Positions 1 to 8,630 of a stretch of DNA of 64,000 bases are shown here, in pieces. The stretch comes from Nakazawaea peltata. Taxonomy: Eukaryota; Ascomycota; Pichiomycetes; Alaninales; Pachysolenaceae. The stretch lies in assembly GCA_001599355.1 (NCBI GenBank), contig BCGQ01000003.1:1286032-1350031 (forward strand), read 5' to 3'. A model generated the notes under the pieces. It ran no database searches and was not told the DNA's origin. It worked only from the letters and a program-made list of their open reading frames with translations. A program made the translations under genes and the position numbers. The first letter of the stretch is position 1. The number at the start of each line of letters is the position of its first letter.

Positions 1-2980
1 GCTTGTAGTCGTATTCTGATGGGAACTCAACTTGGTATTCAAATAATCTTTGAAGTAAAATAAGGCATGAATTTTGTAATTTAAATTTCCGGTCATTGGT
101 CCGTTTTTGGTGGGACTCGAAGTCGAATTCAATGCCAAGATCAGCACATTGATCTGATGTGATTGAAAATTCACAATTTTTCGAAAGAATCGACCCTATG
201 ATTTCGAACAGTTCTGTTTTTGTCAGCTGATCACACCATTTTTCCAAGAACTTCAAGAGCGATGTTAACGAGTTCCTGGACATTTTATTAGATGAGATTA
301 ACGCTCCAGCTAGAAGACAGTATCCCTTCCAAAATTCTTGTTTCTCTAAAGAAGAACTGGAAGAATACACATTCTTTAATAGGTAGTCAAAATAAGACTC
401 ATTATTAGTGATGATATCAGAAGGTGTATCGGGTAATTGATATGTCTTAGCAAAAAGTCGAAACGACTCCTCTCTGAGTCTGTCAATCATGTCAAAATTC
501 AATCTTGTCAATTTACAATTAACGTAATTCTTTAGCAGTTGATCTTGCAATATATTTTGTAAATTATTGCTCACAAATCTTACTGTAGCCCCTCTGAGTT
601 TTGCTCCGACATCTCCTTGGCTGGTGATCGTATAATCATCGAATTGGTTGATGATCCGAATGAGGAAAGGTCTCTCAAGTCCATGTTTTGAATTATAAAC
701 AGAAAGACTATCTATTAATGTGGCTCGTACTTCATGGTCTTGCTTTGGTTCTTCAATAATATTCAACAATTGATTTAGCTGCAGAGAATTCAACAAGTTA
801 AAAGCACGGAAACTACGAGATACCCCAACATTATTACCCATTTTCACATAATAGATCAACTTATCGAAAAATTCTGGTGACATTTCAGGCAAATTCTCCA
901 CAATTGCTTCGAATTTTTCATGAATTGGATCAGAAGAGGTCATTTTGATTATACTGAAAATTAGATCCTGTGTACTGTCGAAGATCGAGAGATCTCCGTA
1001 TACTGACATAATAACGGAAATCAAGTGCAATATCTCCTCACCTTTACTCCAATTATCTCTATGAGTATTGAAAGTTTGGGAAATGACCAACTCTTTTACT
1101 GAATTTAATTGTTCTTGATCGATACGTTTCTTTTTGAGTAACTCCAGAAGCATATAAAGCAGGCCGGGCAGTCGTTTACGAGAATCCAGAAACAGCATTG
1201 CCTGCTCGATTGAAATATCAGAGTCGAGCAGTGGAATTAACCTCTCAAGACTCAATTTCCTAATTTGATAGTCATGGTGGAAACAGTTGTTTGACAAATG
1301 CTCCGAGATGAATGAGCTGAAATCGCTATTGAATTCATTTACCAAAATTTGCGATAATAAATAAGACTTCTTGATATCACCCAAGGCCGTGAAATCTAGA
1401 TACTCGATCAATTTTAATTTGAAATAGTTAGGGGATATTCCCCAGTTGGTATATTTATCGTAGATTGTATCCCCAAATCTACCTACTAATTCTTGCATGA
1501 CAGCACTAGCAGCTCTTCTGATCATCAAATCCTTATCAAACAAACAGGCTAGTAAAAGGTCCTGGAAGATGCTCTTCAAATATGTTTCCTCTATAGATCT
1601 GTATTTCTTTACAAGGCACCACAGGACATAACACGACAGGTCTCTAATGTTAGATCCTACAGTATGGGTCAATCGGTTCTGTTCGAGGAACAAAGTCTTG
1701 TGAAGAATCGATACTATGGACAGAACATAGCTAGGTAAGACCAATCTAGCATTCAAATACTCTGCTATAATGAGCAAGACCCCATGAAACTTATTAATAT
1801 TGATCAAGTCTGGATCAAAATGTAACTCTACGAGATTTTGAGAAGCCAAATCCAAATATGGGATCTCCAAATCGGAAAGAACAGTTTCAAGTAATTGCAG
1901 TTGAAAATCTTCGTCTTCCAACTTAAGAGAGATCTTAGCAAACTGTCTGGCGACACAGTATCTTATAGGAGTGTTATTATAGTCCAATTTGGAGATCAAA
2001 CAATTAATTATATCTTCTACAATATCAGCACGGTCAAGCAATACCAGAACTTCACCAATTTTCCCCAAATTCTTCAATGAGTACTTCAAGATATTAATAT
2101 TACCGGTTTGTTCGAGATGATACTTTGAAAATTCGTAATGCACATCGATAAACCCTTGGATCGTGAACACTTTGGATATTTTTACTAAATTATTCAAAAC
2201 TGTGAGATAGTTGAGGATTATGAATTCAGAGCTGTTCTCTCCTTGTTGGGCCGGGAGTTGCTTATGATAGAACTCTTCCAAAAACTCGGTACTATCAGGC
2301 CTAGAAAGAAATCTACTCAATAACACAGCTGCAACGTCCAGCTCTTTACTGTTAGTAGTGAAGAAAGAGAGCCCCAATTGATATATTCTACGAGGAATTA
2401 GAGGGTTTACGGCGCTCAATTCAAATGGGTTTAATACCAATATCGAGAGCCAAAGTAAGAGCATGAAATGTTGCTTCCAATTGCTGGTCACTTTATCACT
2501 GTTACTAGTTGATGATTCGAGTCTCTCTACAATAGGCTCTATCAAGTACACGTCACTAGGTAAACAGCTACTCAAACTCTTAAACCCTCGCACTTTAGTG
2601 AGTTGATAGAATATATCAGCGATCTCCAAGTTCTTAGACTCAAGTTCCAGCCTTTTATCACTGTCATCATTGATCGTGTACCCCTTACAAAGCTGGCTGA
2701 TGAAAACATTCAATTTTGAATCGAGCAATTGAGGAGCTGGCTGGAATTCTTGAATAGCATTTAATACTTTTTCTAGCACAGAATTACTGGTAGTACCTTC
2801 ATAATCGTCAGAATCACGAAAATCACCGCCCATTCTCACATCGTCATCGTCCGAGACCTCATCGGTCGCGATCAAAGAGTCTCTTTCTGCCTCAAATCGG
2901 ACAATATCTGTTATACCAGCACTGATCGCGCCAAGTAACTGGTCCTTGACCTTGATGATCTCGATTTCGTCCTTATCCAT
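1..2980 (-). CDS. CIN1: Tubulin-folding cofactor D (CIN1), 3' end outside the window
   Basis: The reading frame starts at the ATG complementary to 2978-2980 and stays open to the left edge, so about 993 codons are visible and the C-terminus is missing. It encodes an all-helical HEAT/ARM-type protein. The signature (T)VGSNIRDxSCYVxWCL, encoded around 1616-1660, matches the cofactor D family (VGSNVRDAACYVCWA). Cofactor D captures beta-tubulin and takes part in alpha/beta heterodimer assembly with cofactors C and E; in yeast its loss affects microtubule stability. The N-terminus is acidic with a DDDD run. The two x positions in the signature are CTG codons, and the first falls where the family has Ala. 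The promoter (2981-3305) carries two CArG palindromes. The family call is confident; the missing C-terminal part is unverified. Confidence 0.85.
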   Translation of the reverse strand, partial: MDKDEIEIIKVKDQLLGAISAGITDIVRFEAERDSLIATDEVSDDDDVRMGGDFRDSDDYEGTTSNSVLEKVLNAIQEFQPAPQLLDSKLNVFISQLCKGYTINDDSDKRLELESKNLEIADIFYQLTKVRGFKSLSSCLPSDVYLIEPIVERLESSTSNSDKVTSNWKQHFMLLLWLSILVLNPFELSAVNPLIPRRIYQLGLSFFTTNSKELDVAAVLLSRFLSRPDSTEFLEEFYHKQLPAQQGENSSEFIILNYLTVLNNLVKISKVFTIQGFIDVHYEFSKYHLEQTGNINILKYSLKNLGKIGEVLVLLDRADIVEDIINCLISKLDYNNTPIRYCVARQFAKISLKLEDEDFQLQLLETVLSDLEIPYLDLASQNLVELHFDPDLININKFHGVLLIIAEYLNARLVLPSYVLSIVSILHKTLFLEQNRLTHTVGSNIRDLSCYVLWCLVKKYRSIEETYLKSIFQDLLLACLFDKDLMIRRAASAVMQELVGRFGDTIYDKYTNWGISPNYFKLKLIEYLDFTALGDIKKSYLLSQILVNEFNSDFSSFISEHLSNNCFHHDYQIRKLSLERLIPLLDSDISIEQAMLFLDSRKRLPGLLYMLLELLKKKRIDQEQLNSVKELVISQTFNTHRDNWSKGEEILHLISVIMSVYGDLSIFDSTQDLIFSIIKMTSSDPIHEKFEAIVENLPEMSPEFFDKLIYYVKMGNNVGVSRSFRAFNLLNSLQLNQLLNIIEEPKQDHEVRATLIDSLSVYNSKHGLERPFLIRIINQFDDYTITSQGDVGAKLRGATVRFVSNNLQNILQDQLLKNYVNCKLTRLNFDMIDRLREESFRLFAKTYQLPDTPSDIITNNESYFDYLLKNVYSSSSSLEKQEFWKGYCLLAGALISSNKMSRNSLTSLLKFLEKWCDQLTKTELFEIIGSILSKNCEFSITSDQCADLGIEFDFESHQKRTNDRKFKLQNSCLILLQRLFEYQVEFPSEYDYK

Positions 2981-3305
2981 AGTACAAAACACGAGCGTCA
3001 CGTACCAATTGCCGATTTTTCACCACCCAAACTCAACAGTCATCACTTGAGATCCAAATCAAAATAAGGTTACGTGAGGTAGTGGAGTAGAGCACAATTT
3101 CCCAATTGGGATTTTAGTCGTGTGATAATGTCTAAAATACCTAATAAGGAAATCTATGCGATAACATATTAAATTGGGGGTTCTTCAAAGAGGGGTGGAT
3201 TCATCAAGGGTATAGAAAGACCCATGAAACAGGCCACCACGGCCCATAAGACTATACTATTCCTACAACATGTCATATCAATAAATATAATAAATATACA
3301 TTGCC
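2981..3305. promoter_or_regulatory. CIN1 upstream region with two CArG/Mcm1-like palindromes
   Basis: No gene is seen here. The stretch lies between the CIN1 start and the stop of the next minus-strand gene. It contains TTTCCCAATTGGGATTT (the CCCAATTGGG core is at 3101-3110) and TACCTAATAAGGAAAT (the CCTAATAAGG core is at 3140-3149). Both fit the MADS-box consensus CC(N/W)6GG bound by Mcm1-type factors. Binding is inferred only. Confidence 0.4.
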
Positions 3306-4241
3306 TTACAAAATATCCTTGAAACTGATGTTAGCAGAACCTCTTTGCAGAGGTTGTGGCTGACTAGCCAGCTTCTTCCATCCTATGAAGAATAAAATAC
3401 GGAAGGTCAGGGGTAAGATGATCTTATTGATGGATTGGTCAACTTCCCCGTGTAGAGTCTTGTAAACTGAGTCTGCAGCAATGATAGTGTCACGTGATAA
3501 TGCAATATTTTCTATTCCCGTGACACTGTTACTCTCCCCCATCATTTGGAGATCCTTCATAAGGGCGAGTAAGTCAGGGTAGCACACCACTATCTCCTCT
3601 ACATCAATGGTGACCAACTCAAAACCGCATTGTTTTAACAAATTGGACAAATCCTCTGAGCGAATAAAAGGAGAAACATGCGGGGAAACCCCTCCTTTCC
3701 TTTCCAACTCGGCAATTTGAAGAGAAGTCCTCAACTCAAATAAAGTGTCCGTGGTAAAGACGGATCCCATGAACATTCCGTCGGGTTTCAACAGTAAATT
3801 GATCTCCTTGAATACCCCACTCAAGTCATTAGTCCAATGCAAGGCGAGATTTGATACTACCCCATCGAAAGTGCCGTATTTTTCGACATCGAATCGGTAC
3901 GTCTCCTCATCTTCACAGACTTTGATCACCTCTAAATCTTCAGCCTCAGGGATCGAGTCTAGAAGAACTTTTGACCCTTCTAAGCACCACACAGTCTGTA
4001 ATTTTTCCTCTACGATCTTTTTTGTAGTCAAATCCGATGTCTTCTCTAGCATTCGAAGAAAATTGGATCCATGTGATCCGTAGTCCATCATCTGTGGGAA
4101 GTCTCTTTTAATGTAGGAGAGTCTCTCGATAGTTCTGCGAGCTACTTCATCACGTAAATATTCCACATTTTGGTTGAATCCCACACGTTGTTTCTGGGTG
4201 AGTTTCACCGATCTATCAAAAACTCTCAGAATTCTATTCAT
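3306..4241 (-). CDS. NDUFAF5: NDUFAF5-like complex I assembly factor, mitochondrial
   Basis: This 311-aa protein belongs to the class I methyltransferase-like NDUFAF5 family, which in animals hydroxylates an arginine of the NDUFS7 subunit during complex I assembly in the mitochondrial matrix. Family-specific blocks are clear: NVEYLRDEVARR near residue 25, SNLALHW at 130-136, LLLKPDGMFMGSVF, the RxSLQIAExERxGGxSPHxSPF block, LMKDLQMMGESN, and a C-terminal IGWK followed by RGSANISF. The SAM-binding loop, normally DLGCGRG, reads DYGSHGS at 53-59, so two of its glycines are displaced. CTG codons at 3408-3410 and 3348-3350 fall in P-x-TF and P-x-QRGSA, where the family has Ala. The gene implies that the species retains a proton-pumping complex I. 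Start and length fit the family. Confidence 0.88.
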   Translation of the reverse strand: MNRILRVFDRSVKLTQKQRVGFNQNVEYLRDEVARRTIERLSYIKRDFPQMMDYGSHGSNFLRMLEKTSDLTTKKIVEEKLQTVWCLEGSKVLLDSIPEAEDLEVIKVCEDEETYRFDVEKYGTFDGVVSNLALHWTNDLSGVFKEINLLLKPDGMFMGSVFTTDTLFELRTSLQIAELERKGGVSPHVSPFIRSEDLSNLLKQCGFELVTIDVEEIVVCYPDLLALMKDLQMMGESNSVTGIENIALSRDTIIAADSVYKTLHGEVDQSINKIILPLTFRILFFIGWKKLASQPQPLQRGSANISFKDIL

Positions 4242-4575
4242 TGTGATTTACCTCATAAGATCACCTTCTGTTCACCACCCCAAACGTCCCTGAAGACTTC
4301 AGCAAATGTGGGGTGGAAGAGGTGAGCCGAAAATGAAAATTTGGGTGGGAAAAAACGATGGAAAAGACGTGGGAAAATAGAGCTTTGTATTCAGCAAAAT
4401 ACGAATTCATGCGTTAACCCCACCTTTGTGTTGAGGAAGATGCCCTTCTGCGCTCCACCCAGTCTCCGCCTACAGCTCCTATGAAAAATATCATTTTCGG
4501 AAGGAGAGTCTTGGGGAGGAAATATCGAAGGCGGATGATCAAATTGACCATTAGTTGGTGATTTCATTCAAAATA
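4242..4575. promoter_or_regulatory. Divergent promoter between NDUFAF5 and the PPR-like gene
   Basis: This 334-bp spacer separates two mitochondrial-protein genes transcribed away from each other, so shared control is possible. I see no clear TATA box or recognisable factor site beyond GGGTGG-type purine runs (for example GTGGGG near 4310 and GGGTGGG near 4342). Confidence 0.3.
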
Positions 4576-6498
4576 ATGCCCAGTAACTTGCATATACAGC
4601 TTCTAGCTCGTTTCAAAGTACGTTCACATGTGTCATTGCCCCCATTACGTAGACATTATTCTTCAGGAAGTGGCATCGTACGAGAGATCCTCCAACAGCA
4701 GAACTTGATCAGGAGAGATGACAATAAATTGGGTACGAAAACTGAAGACAGAGGGCCCGTAAAGGTTTCCTCTGCCCCCTCAGATGATGTTTTGCTTCGA
4801 CAACTGACCGAGGTCCAAATGTTGTACGATCAATTGAAACTGACAAGGTCCAAGTCTCATTTTGACCACCGACTCTCGGAAATCCTCAAAACTTATAACA
4901 ACACTGGACAGATTGAGCCGTTTTATCAGCTTCTTAAGAAGCTTGAGTTCATGAGACTGGATATGGTGCCCAACATTGAGGTATATAACCAGATTTTGCG
5001 GTCACTTCTCCTACAATCGAAGACCAAGACTTCATTTTTCGATCCCGGTTCTAAGAATTCTTTGGCTCTGTTTCTGTTGAAGTTAGTCGAAGAATGTGAT
5101 GGGTATAATGTGGCATTGAATGAACAGACATTTCATTATCTCGATAAGATTGTGTCTCTGCTGGACTTAATTCAGTTGCAGTTACAATATCAGCAGCTCT
5201 TGAGCCGCCACGGCTATTTCAGTATTCAGTATTTGATTGCGAGTGGACAGTACGAGAGATCTATGGACCTTTTCGACTCGGTATGGGCCCAACATCAAGG
5301 AAAAACACTTGAAGAACGTTCGAGATGTCTTCATGACTTAAAAATCTTCCAATTGCTTATGTCAAGCTTGAGTAGAGGTGACTCTTCTAGGGTGATTTTA
5401 CTTCTTGAGGCTCTAGCAGAGGCTGGGATTCCTGTTAATGGTAACTACTGGGCGAAGGTGGTAAGTCATGGTATTCTTTACGATGATATTAACTTGATTA
5501 AGTACTGTCTTGAGCACCATATTGGACCACTAGGGTATCAAAACTTCACAGAGACCATGCTTTCTGATATTGCCAATGTTTTTGCTAGACTGGGAGATCA
5601 TTTGCTGTTGACTAGTCTTGTACATCGAGTAGGATTAGTATATAATTTGAATGGTCGATCCGACGTGTTCTTAGGATTTATACAGAGTCATTGCCTGTCT
5701 GAAGGATATGAGCTGGGTCTCAAATTGATGAATCAGTACGCTGATATGGCTCTGAAAATCTCTCAAGATGAGTTTGCATTTTTGAGTGAGTATTTCCCTG
5801 TCCCGAAATCGGTTGATAAAACGGCTAAACTTGTGGAGAAGATTGTAGCCTTGGATTTAGATCTGAGGGTAGAGGATATTGCCTTCCATTGTCTTTTCCG
5901 TAAATTCCACGATAGTACGAACTTGTCTGGAGTGTGTCATTTAATGCGGGGATTGATTGATCTGCAGAAAGAGGACCAAATCTTCAAGAATGTTCAATGC
6001 ATAGTACATTCGATTTCTAGGTCAAACAGTGCTAAATTGTTTACCTACGAGTTCTATCGTATTTGTACGTTTCCGCAAGCCGGAGTCGTCTTCTCCCCTA
6101 AAGATTTCCATTATTTGATGAAAAATGCTTTGTTTAGTGAGGGAGAAGCAGATGGTTACAATCTTCTTAGATTCTTTATATTGGAACAGATCAAGATTTA
6201 TGGTGCATTGACCCCATTACAATTGCAACTTATTGGGAGAGTAGCTGAATCAGACCCGGGTCTTGCTTCTTTCCTACTGAAGTATCTTGAAGATTCAGTA
6301 CTGAAAAAAGATCTAAAACAGTCAGTTTTGAACTACGAACAGTTAATAGGATTAGACTTGGAACGAGTTTCAACTCTGCCACAAGTATCAGGTGGTACTT
6401 TTAAGGTGAAGAATTATATCCCAAAGTACGATATGGTCAATTACGAGCTTGCTTTGGAACCATTGAAGGGTCGATATTTGTTAAATCGGGGCTCATAA
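4576..6498 (+). CDS. PPR-like mitochondrial protein, function unassigned
   Basis: The first ATG is at 4576; the frame is open a little upstream but has no ATG there. The product has 640 residues. It begins with a basic, Ser/Arg-rich leader that includes RRHYSSGSG, as expected of a mitochondrial presequence with a cleavage site. The rest is predicted helical. A segment near residue 125 (FYQLLKKLEFMRLDMVPNIEVYNQIL) has the pattern of a pentatricopeptide repeat, with a second weak match near residue 290 (LLLEALAEAGIPVNGNYW). Such proteins bind mitochondrial RNA and act in its processing or translation. I could not match it to CCM1, PET309 or another named yeast PPR protein. It is transcribed divergently from NDUFAF5. 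Confidence 0.65.
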   Translation: MPSNLHIQLLARFKVRSHVSLPPLRRHYSSGSGIVREILQQQNLIRRDDNKLGTKTEDRGPVKVSSAPSDDVLLRQLTEVQMLYDQLKLTRSKSHFDHRLSEILKTYNNTGQIEPFYQLLKKLEFMRLDMVPNIEVYNQILRSLLLQSKTKTSFFDPGSKNSLALFLLKLVEECDGYNVALNEQTFHYLDKIVSLLDLIQLQLQYQQLLSRHGYFSIQYLIASGQYERSMDLFDSVWAQHQGKTLEERSRCLHDLKIFQLLMSSLSRGDSSRVILLLEALAEAGIPVNGNYWAKVVSHGILYDDINLIKYCLEHHIGPLGYQNFTETMLSDIANVFARLGDHLLLTSLVHRVGLVYNLNGRSDVFLGFIQSHCLSEGYELGLKLMNQYADMALKISQDEFAFLSEYFPVPKSVDKTAKLVEKIVALDLDLRVEDIAFHCLFRKFHDSTNLSGVCHLMRGLIDLQKEDQIFKNVQCIVHSISRSNSAKLFTYEFYRICTFPQAGVVFSPKDFHYLMKNALFSEGEADGYNLLRFFILEQIKIYGALTPLQLQLIGRVAESDPGLASFLLKYLEDSVLKKDLKQSVLNYEQLIGLDLERVSTLPQVSGGTFKVKNYIPKYDMVNYELALEPLKGRYLLNRGS

Positions 6499-6966
6499 CC
6501 TTTTGTAATTATTACCAAATCAAGTATTTTATATTAATGCCTATTGAAGAAATCATATCAATAAAATACTTTATCAGGAAATTAACAATATTTCCTATCC
6601 CGTTAATCAAAAATTTAATTTCGCCTTCCATAGTAAGTAATAATCATCGTTTCCCAATCTGGAATCCCCCATATTTGTCTTCCAATTTCACGCATTCTCA
6701 TTGGCCAATTTCCCCCTATTGAAAATTTTTTTTTCCTGCTTAACACGAGCAGCGGAATCTGAGTTTGTTTCTTTTTTAGTGTGAAAGCATTCGATTTTAT
6801 TTAGACGGGTTTTGCAAGATTCAGACACCTTAGGGATTTGGAATTATAGAGTTTTATAGAGCTTGGAAGAAGTATAGATTTCTTGTTAATTGAAACTTAT
6901 ACATAGCACAATCACATCTTCTGACCCCCCTTGAGTTATCACTACTATAATACTATACACATAATA
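6499..6966. other. Intergenic region upstream of the small 61-aa gene
   Basis: No gene is supported. The stretch is AT-rich, with a T-run near 6727. It holds one Mcm1-like half-palindrome, TTTCCCAATCTGGAAT, at 6650-6665, similar to sites elsewhere in the window. It would serve as terminator of the PPR-like gene and promoter of the 61-aa gene. Confidence 0.35.
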
Positions 6967-7152
6967 ATGTTCGCTAGAGCTTCGTCGAGAAATAAGGTGA
7001 CCCAGTCGTTGTTTTCCACTACATTTGTAGTGGCATTTGGGTTAGTACTGCTGAACCAAGTGATGCCATGTCCAGTTGATCATTCTATGAACAATGATTC
7101 TCCAGTGCCGCAGACACCAGAGAAGCAGCCTCAACAGCTGAGAGAAGAGTAG
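6967..7152 (+). CDS. Small one-helix protein with a CPV motif, probably mitochondrial
   Basis: The first ATG in frame is at 6967 and gives 61 residues. The N-terminus MFARASSRNK is basic and lacks acidic residues. It is followed by one hydrophobic helix (roughly residues 15-33, VTQSLFSTTFVVAFGLVLL) and a short polar tail containing PCPVDHSM. This is the layout of small inner-membrane respiratory-chain assembly proteins. The CPV dipeptide-Cys motif resembles the heme regulatory motifs near the N-terminus of cytochrome c heme lyase. I do not recognise a named family. Reality is supported by the coherent leader/helix/tail layout and the space available; function is inference. Confidence 0.5.
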   Translation: MFARASSRNKVTQSLFSTTFVVAFGLVLLNQVMPCPVDHSMNNDSPVPQTPEKQPQQLREE

Positions 7153-7798
7153 AGAGTGACGATAAAGCGAGATGAAAGATATTTCAGAGATTGGTTCTGG
7201 CGTAGGGCTATGACCTTCACCACATACAGACTATCCTATGCTCTCACCTACTGGTCTACGCTCGCATCTACTGGTCTACACTCGCTACTTACTCACTGGC
7301 CTATAATATTGGCCTACACACACACCACATACATATTCAGCATTGGAGATAAAGATGGCCTCGGAAGCTCAATCGGAAGCTCAATCGGAAGCACCCGATC
7401 CCATCTCTCTCCTCCTACTATTCACTTCTGTACATTATTTATTCATCGATGGTGATAATTATGGTTTATTTAAGGGAACAGCATCATGTTCATATTTATA
7501 TATCCTGCTGCACTAATAAACACGGCCCGAGGCCTCTTGTTTGATATTTGTATTATAAAGTCCAATTGAAAATTTTGCAATTGGCTGTAGAGATAGGGGG
7601 GAATTGTAGGTATGATATATTGAGGGGGGGAAGAATCTTGGGATGAAAGTTGGTGGAGCACATTGGCGTACTCTCAAATACTCATAATGTCAAATTAGTC
7701 TTCCACAAGACCCGCTTGTTTGGAAATTGACACTCATCCAACTCATCTAACCCCTCTATGCATTAGTCCCTAAGTTTGTTGAGCAATTTATCATTTTA
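7153..7798. other. Intergenic region, no gene seen
   Basis: Short open frames on both strands lack ATG starts or coding character. The stretch holds the 3' flank of the 61-aa gene, a short repeated CTACTGGTCTAC element near 7249-7280, a 12-bp triplicated repeat at 7361-7394 and the 3' flank of the TMEM170-like gene. Confidence 0.4.
7361..7394 (+). repeat. 12-bp tandem repeat, about 2.8 copies
   Basis: TCGGAAGCTCAA is repeated directly at 7361, 7373 and 7385, the last copy being partial. It lies in non-coding DNA downstream of the 61-aa gene. No function is suggested. Confidence 0.7.
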
Positions 7799-8296
7799 TC
7801 ATAAGATCACAGAAGTCATCGAATAAGAGGTGATGATGTTGAAAAGGATCTGAATAATAGCCCAAACAAAGGGTATCCAAGTCGACATGGAGAATTTCCC
7901 ACTTTTGTAGATCTCTGCAATTCTAAAAATGTAATTAGTTAGTAAAAATTGTATGCTTAGGATCCAAGATTTCATTACTTACATCACTCCACAAACACTG
8001 CCACTAATAAAGCCTTGTAATCCTCCAACTGCAAGATAACCGAGGATATAAAGAAGTCCTATGGATACTCTTCGACGCGAATGATTCACACACAGGATCA
8101 CTCCAGACAGAAAATAGAACCCACAAAACAAAATCACCGTCCATAGCACGGTGAACGCCCAGATATCTTTAGTGTGGTATAAATAAGCAAATTGGTACAG
8201 ATCAGTTTTGGGGCCGACCGGCCAAAAAAGTGATGGAAATGGGGGTCTTGAGTACCCTAAGGGCACGTTATCCGATGTTATGAATGAAGATACCAT
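7799..8296 (-). CDS. TMEM170-family membrane protein, two exons joined across a 60-nt intron
   Basis: Exon 1 runs 8296-7983 and exon 2 runs 7922-7799; the intron is 7982-7923. The donor is GTAAGT, the branch point TACTAAC, and the acceptor TTTTTAG. The joined frame gives 145 residues and 438 nt including the stop, an exact multiple of three. Without splicing, exon 1 would stop directly at the donor. The product has three to four membrane helices: DIWAFTVLWTVILFCGFYF, a second after the HSRRR loop, LQGFISGSVCGVI, and the C-terminal FVWAIIQILFNIITSYSM encoded by exon 2. The layout and the MSTWIPFVWAxIxIL block fit the fungal TMEM170 family, whose human members shape endoplasmic reticulum membranes and the nuclear envelope. 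The gene is divergent from the protease gene at 8631. Confidence 0.8.
7923..7982 (-). other. Spliceosomal intron (60 nt)
   Basis: Read on the minus strand it begins GTAAGT, has TACTAAC about 15 nt before the end, and finishes ATTTTTAG. It joins codon position 2 to position 3 and keeps the frame. It is the only intron in the window that I can support with donor, branch point and acceptor together. Confidence 0.88.
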
Positions 8297-8630
8297 GACT
8301 TGAGCAATAAACCGCCAGTTCCTTAGCCAGCGTTATCTAACTTTGTTTTGACTTATTGATAAATTTATCTGAGCAATATATTAAACTTTATTAATACTTT
8401 AATTTTTTAGCGAGATTTCTAAGTACTTTGTCTATTTTTAATAAACTGCTCATATTTATTGCTTCTTGCTCTGCTCTCCTATTGTTGCTTACTGTGACCT
8501 CGAAGCAGGTCCATCTGACTGTGCGCTGCGTTTTTTTCCTTTCCTAATCTTATGCCAAGGAAGAGCTTCAGATCTGGGTAGTATTTCACTTTAGAGTTGA
8601 GGCAGAAGTGTAGATGGTTGGGAGGATCTG
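8297..8630. promoter_or_regulatory. Divergent promoter, TMEM170-like gene and protease gene
   Basis: This 334-bp AT-rich spacer has no recognisable gene. It contains a run of A/T near 8350-8420 and no clear factor-binding palindrome. Confidence 0.3.

Noticed and set aside
7156-7455. 99-codon open frame after the 61-aa gene
   Set aside because: It begins at a non-ATG codon, is full of short repeats and has no protein-like pattern; best read as a 3' flank.
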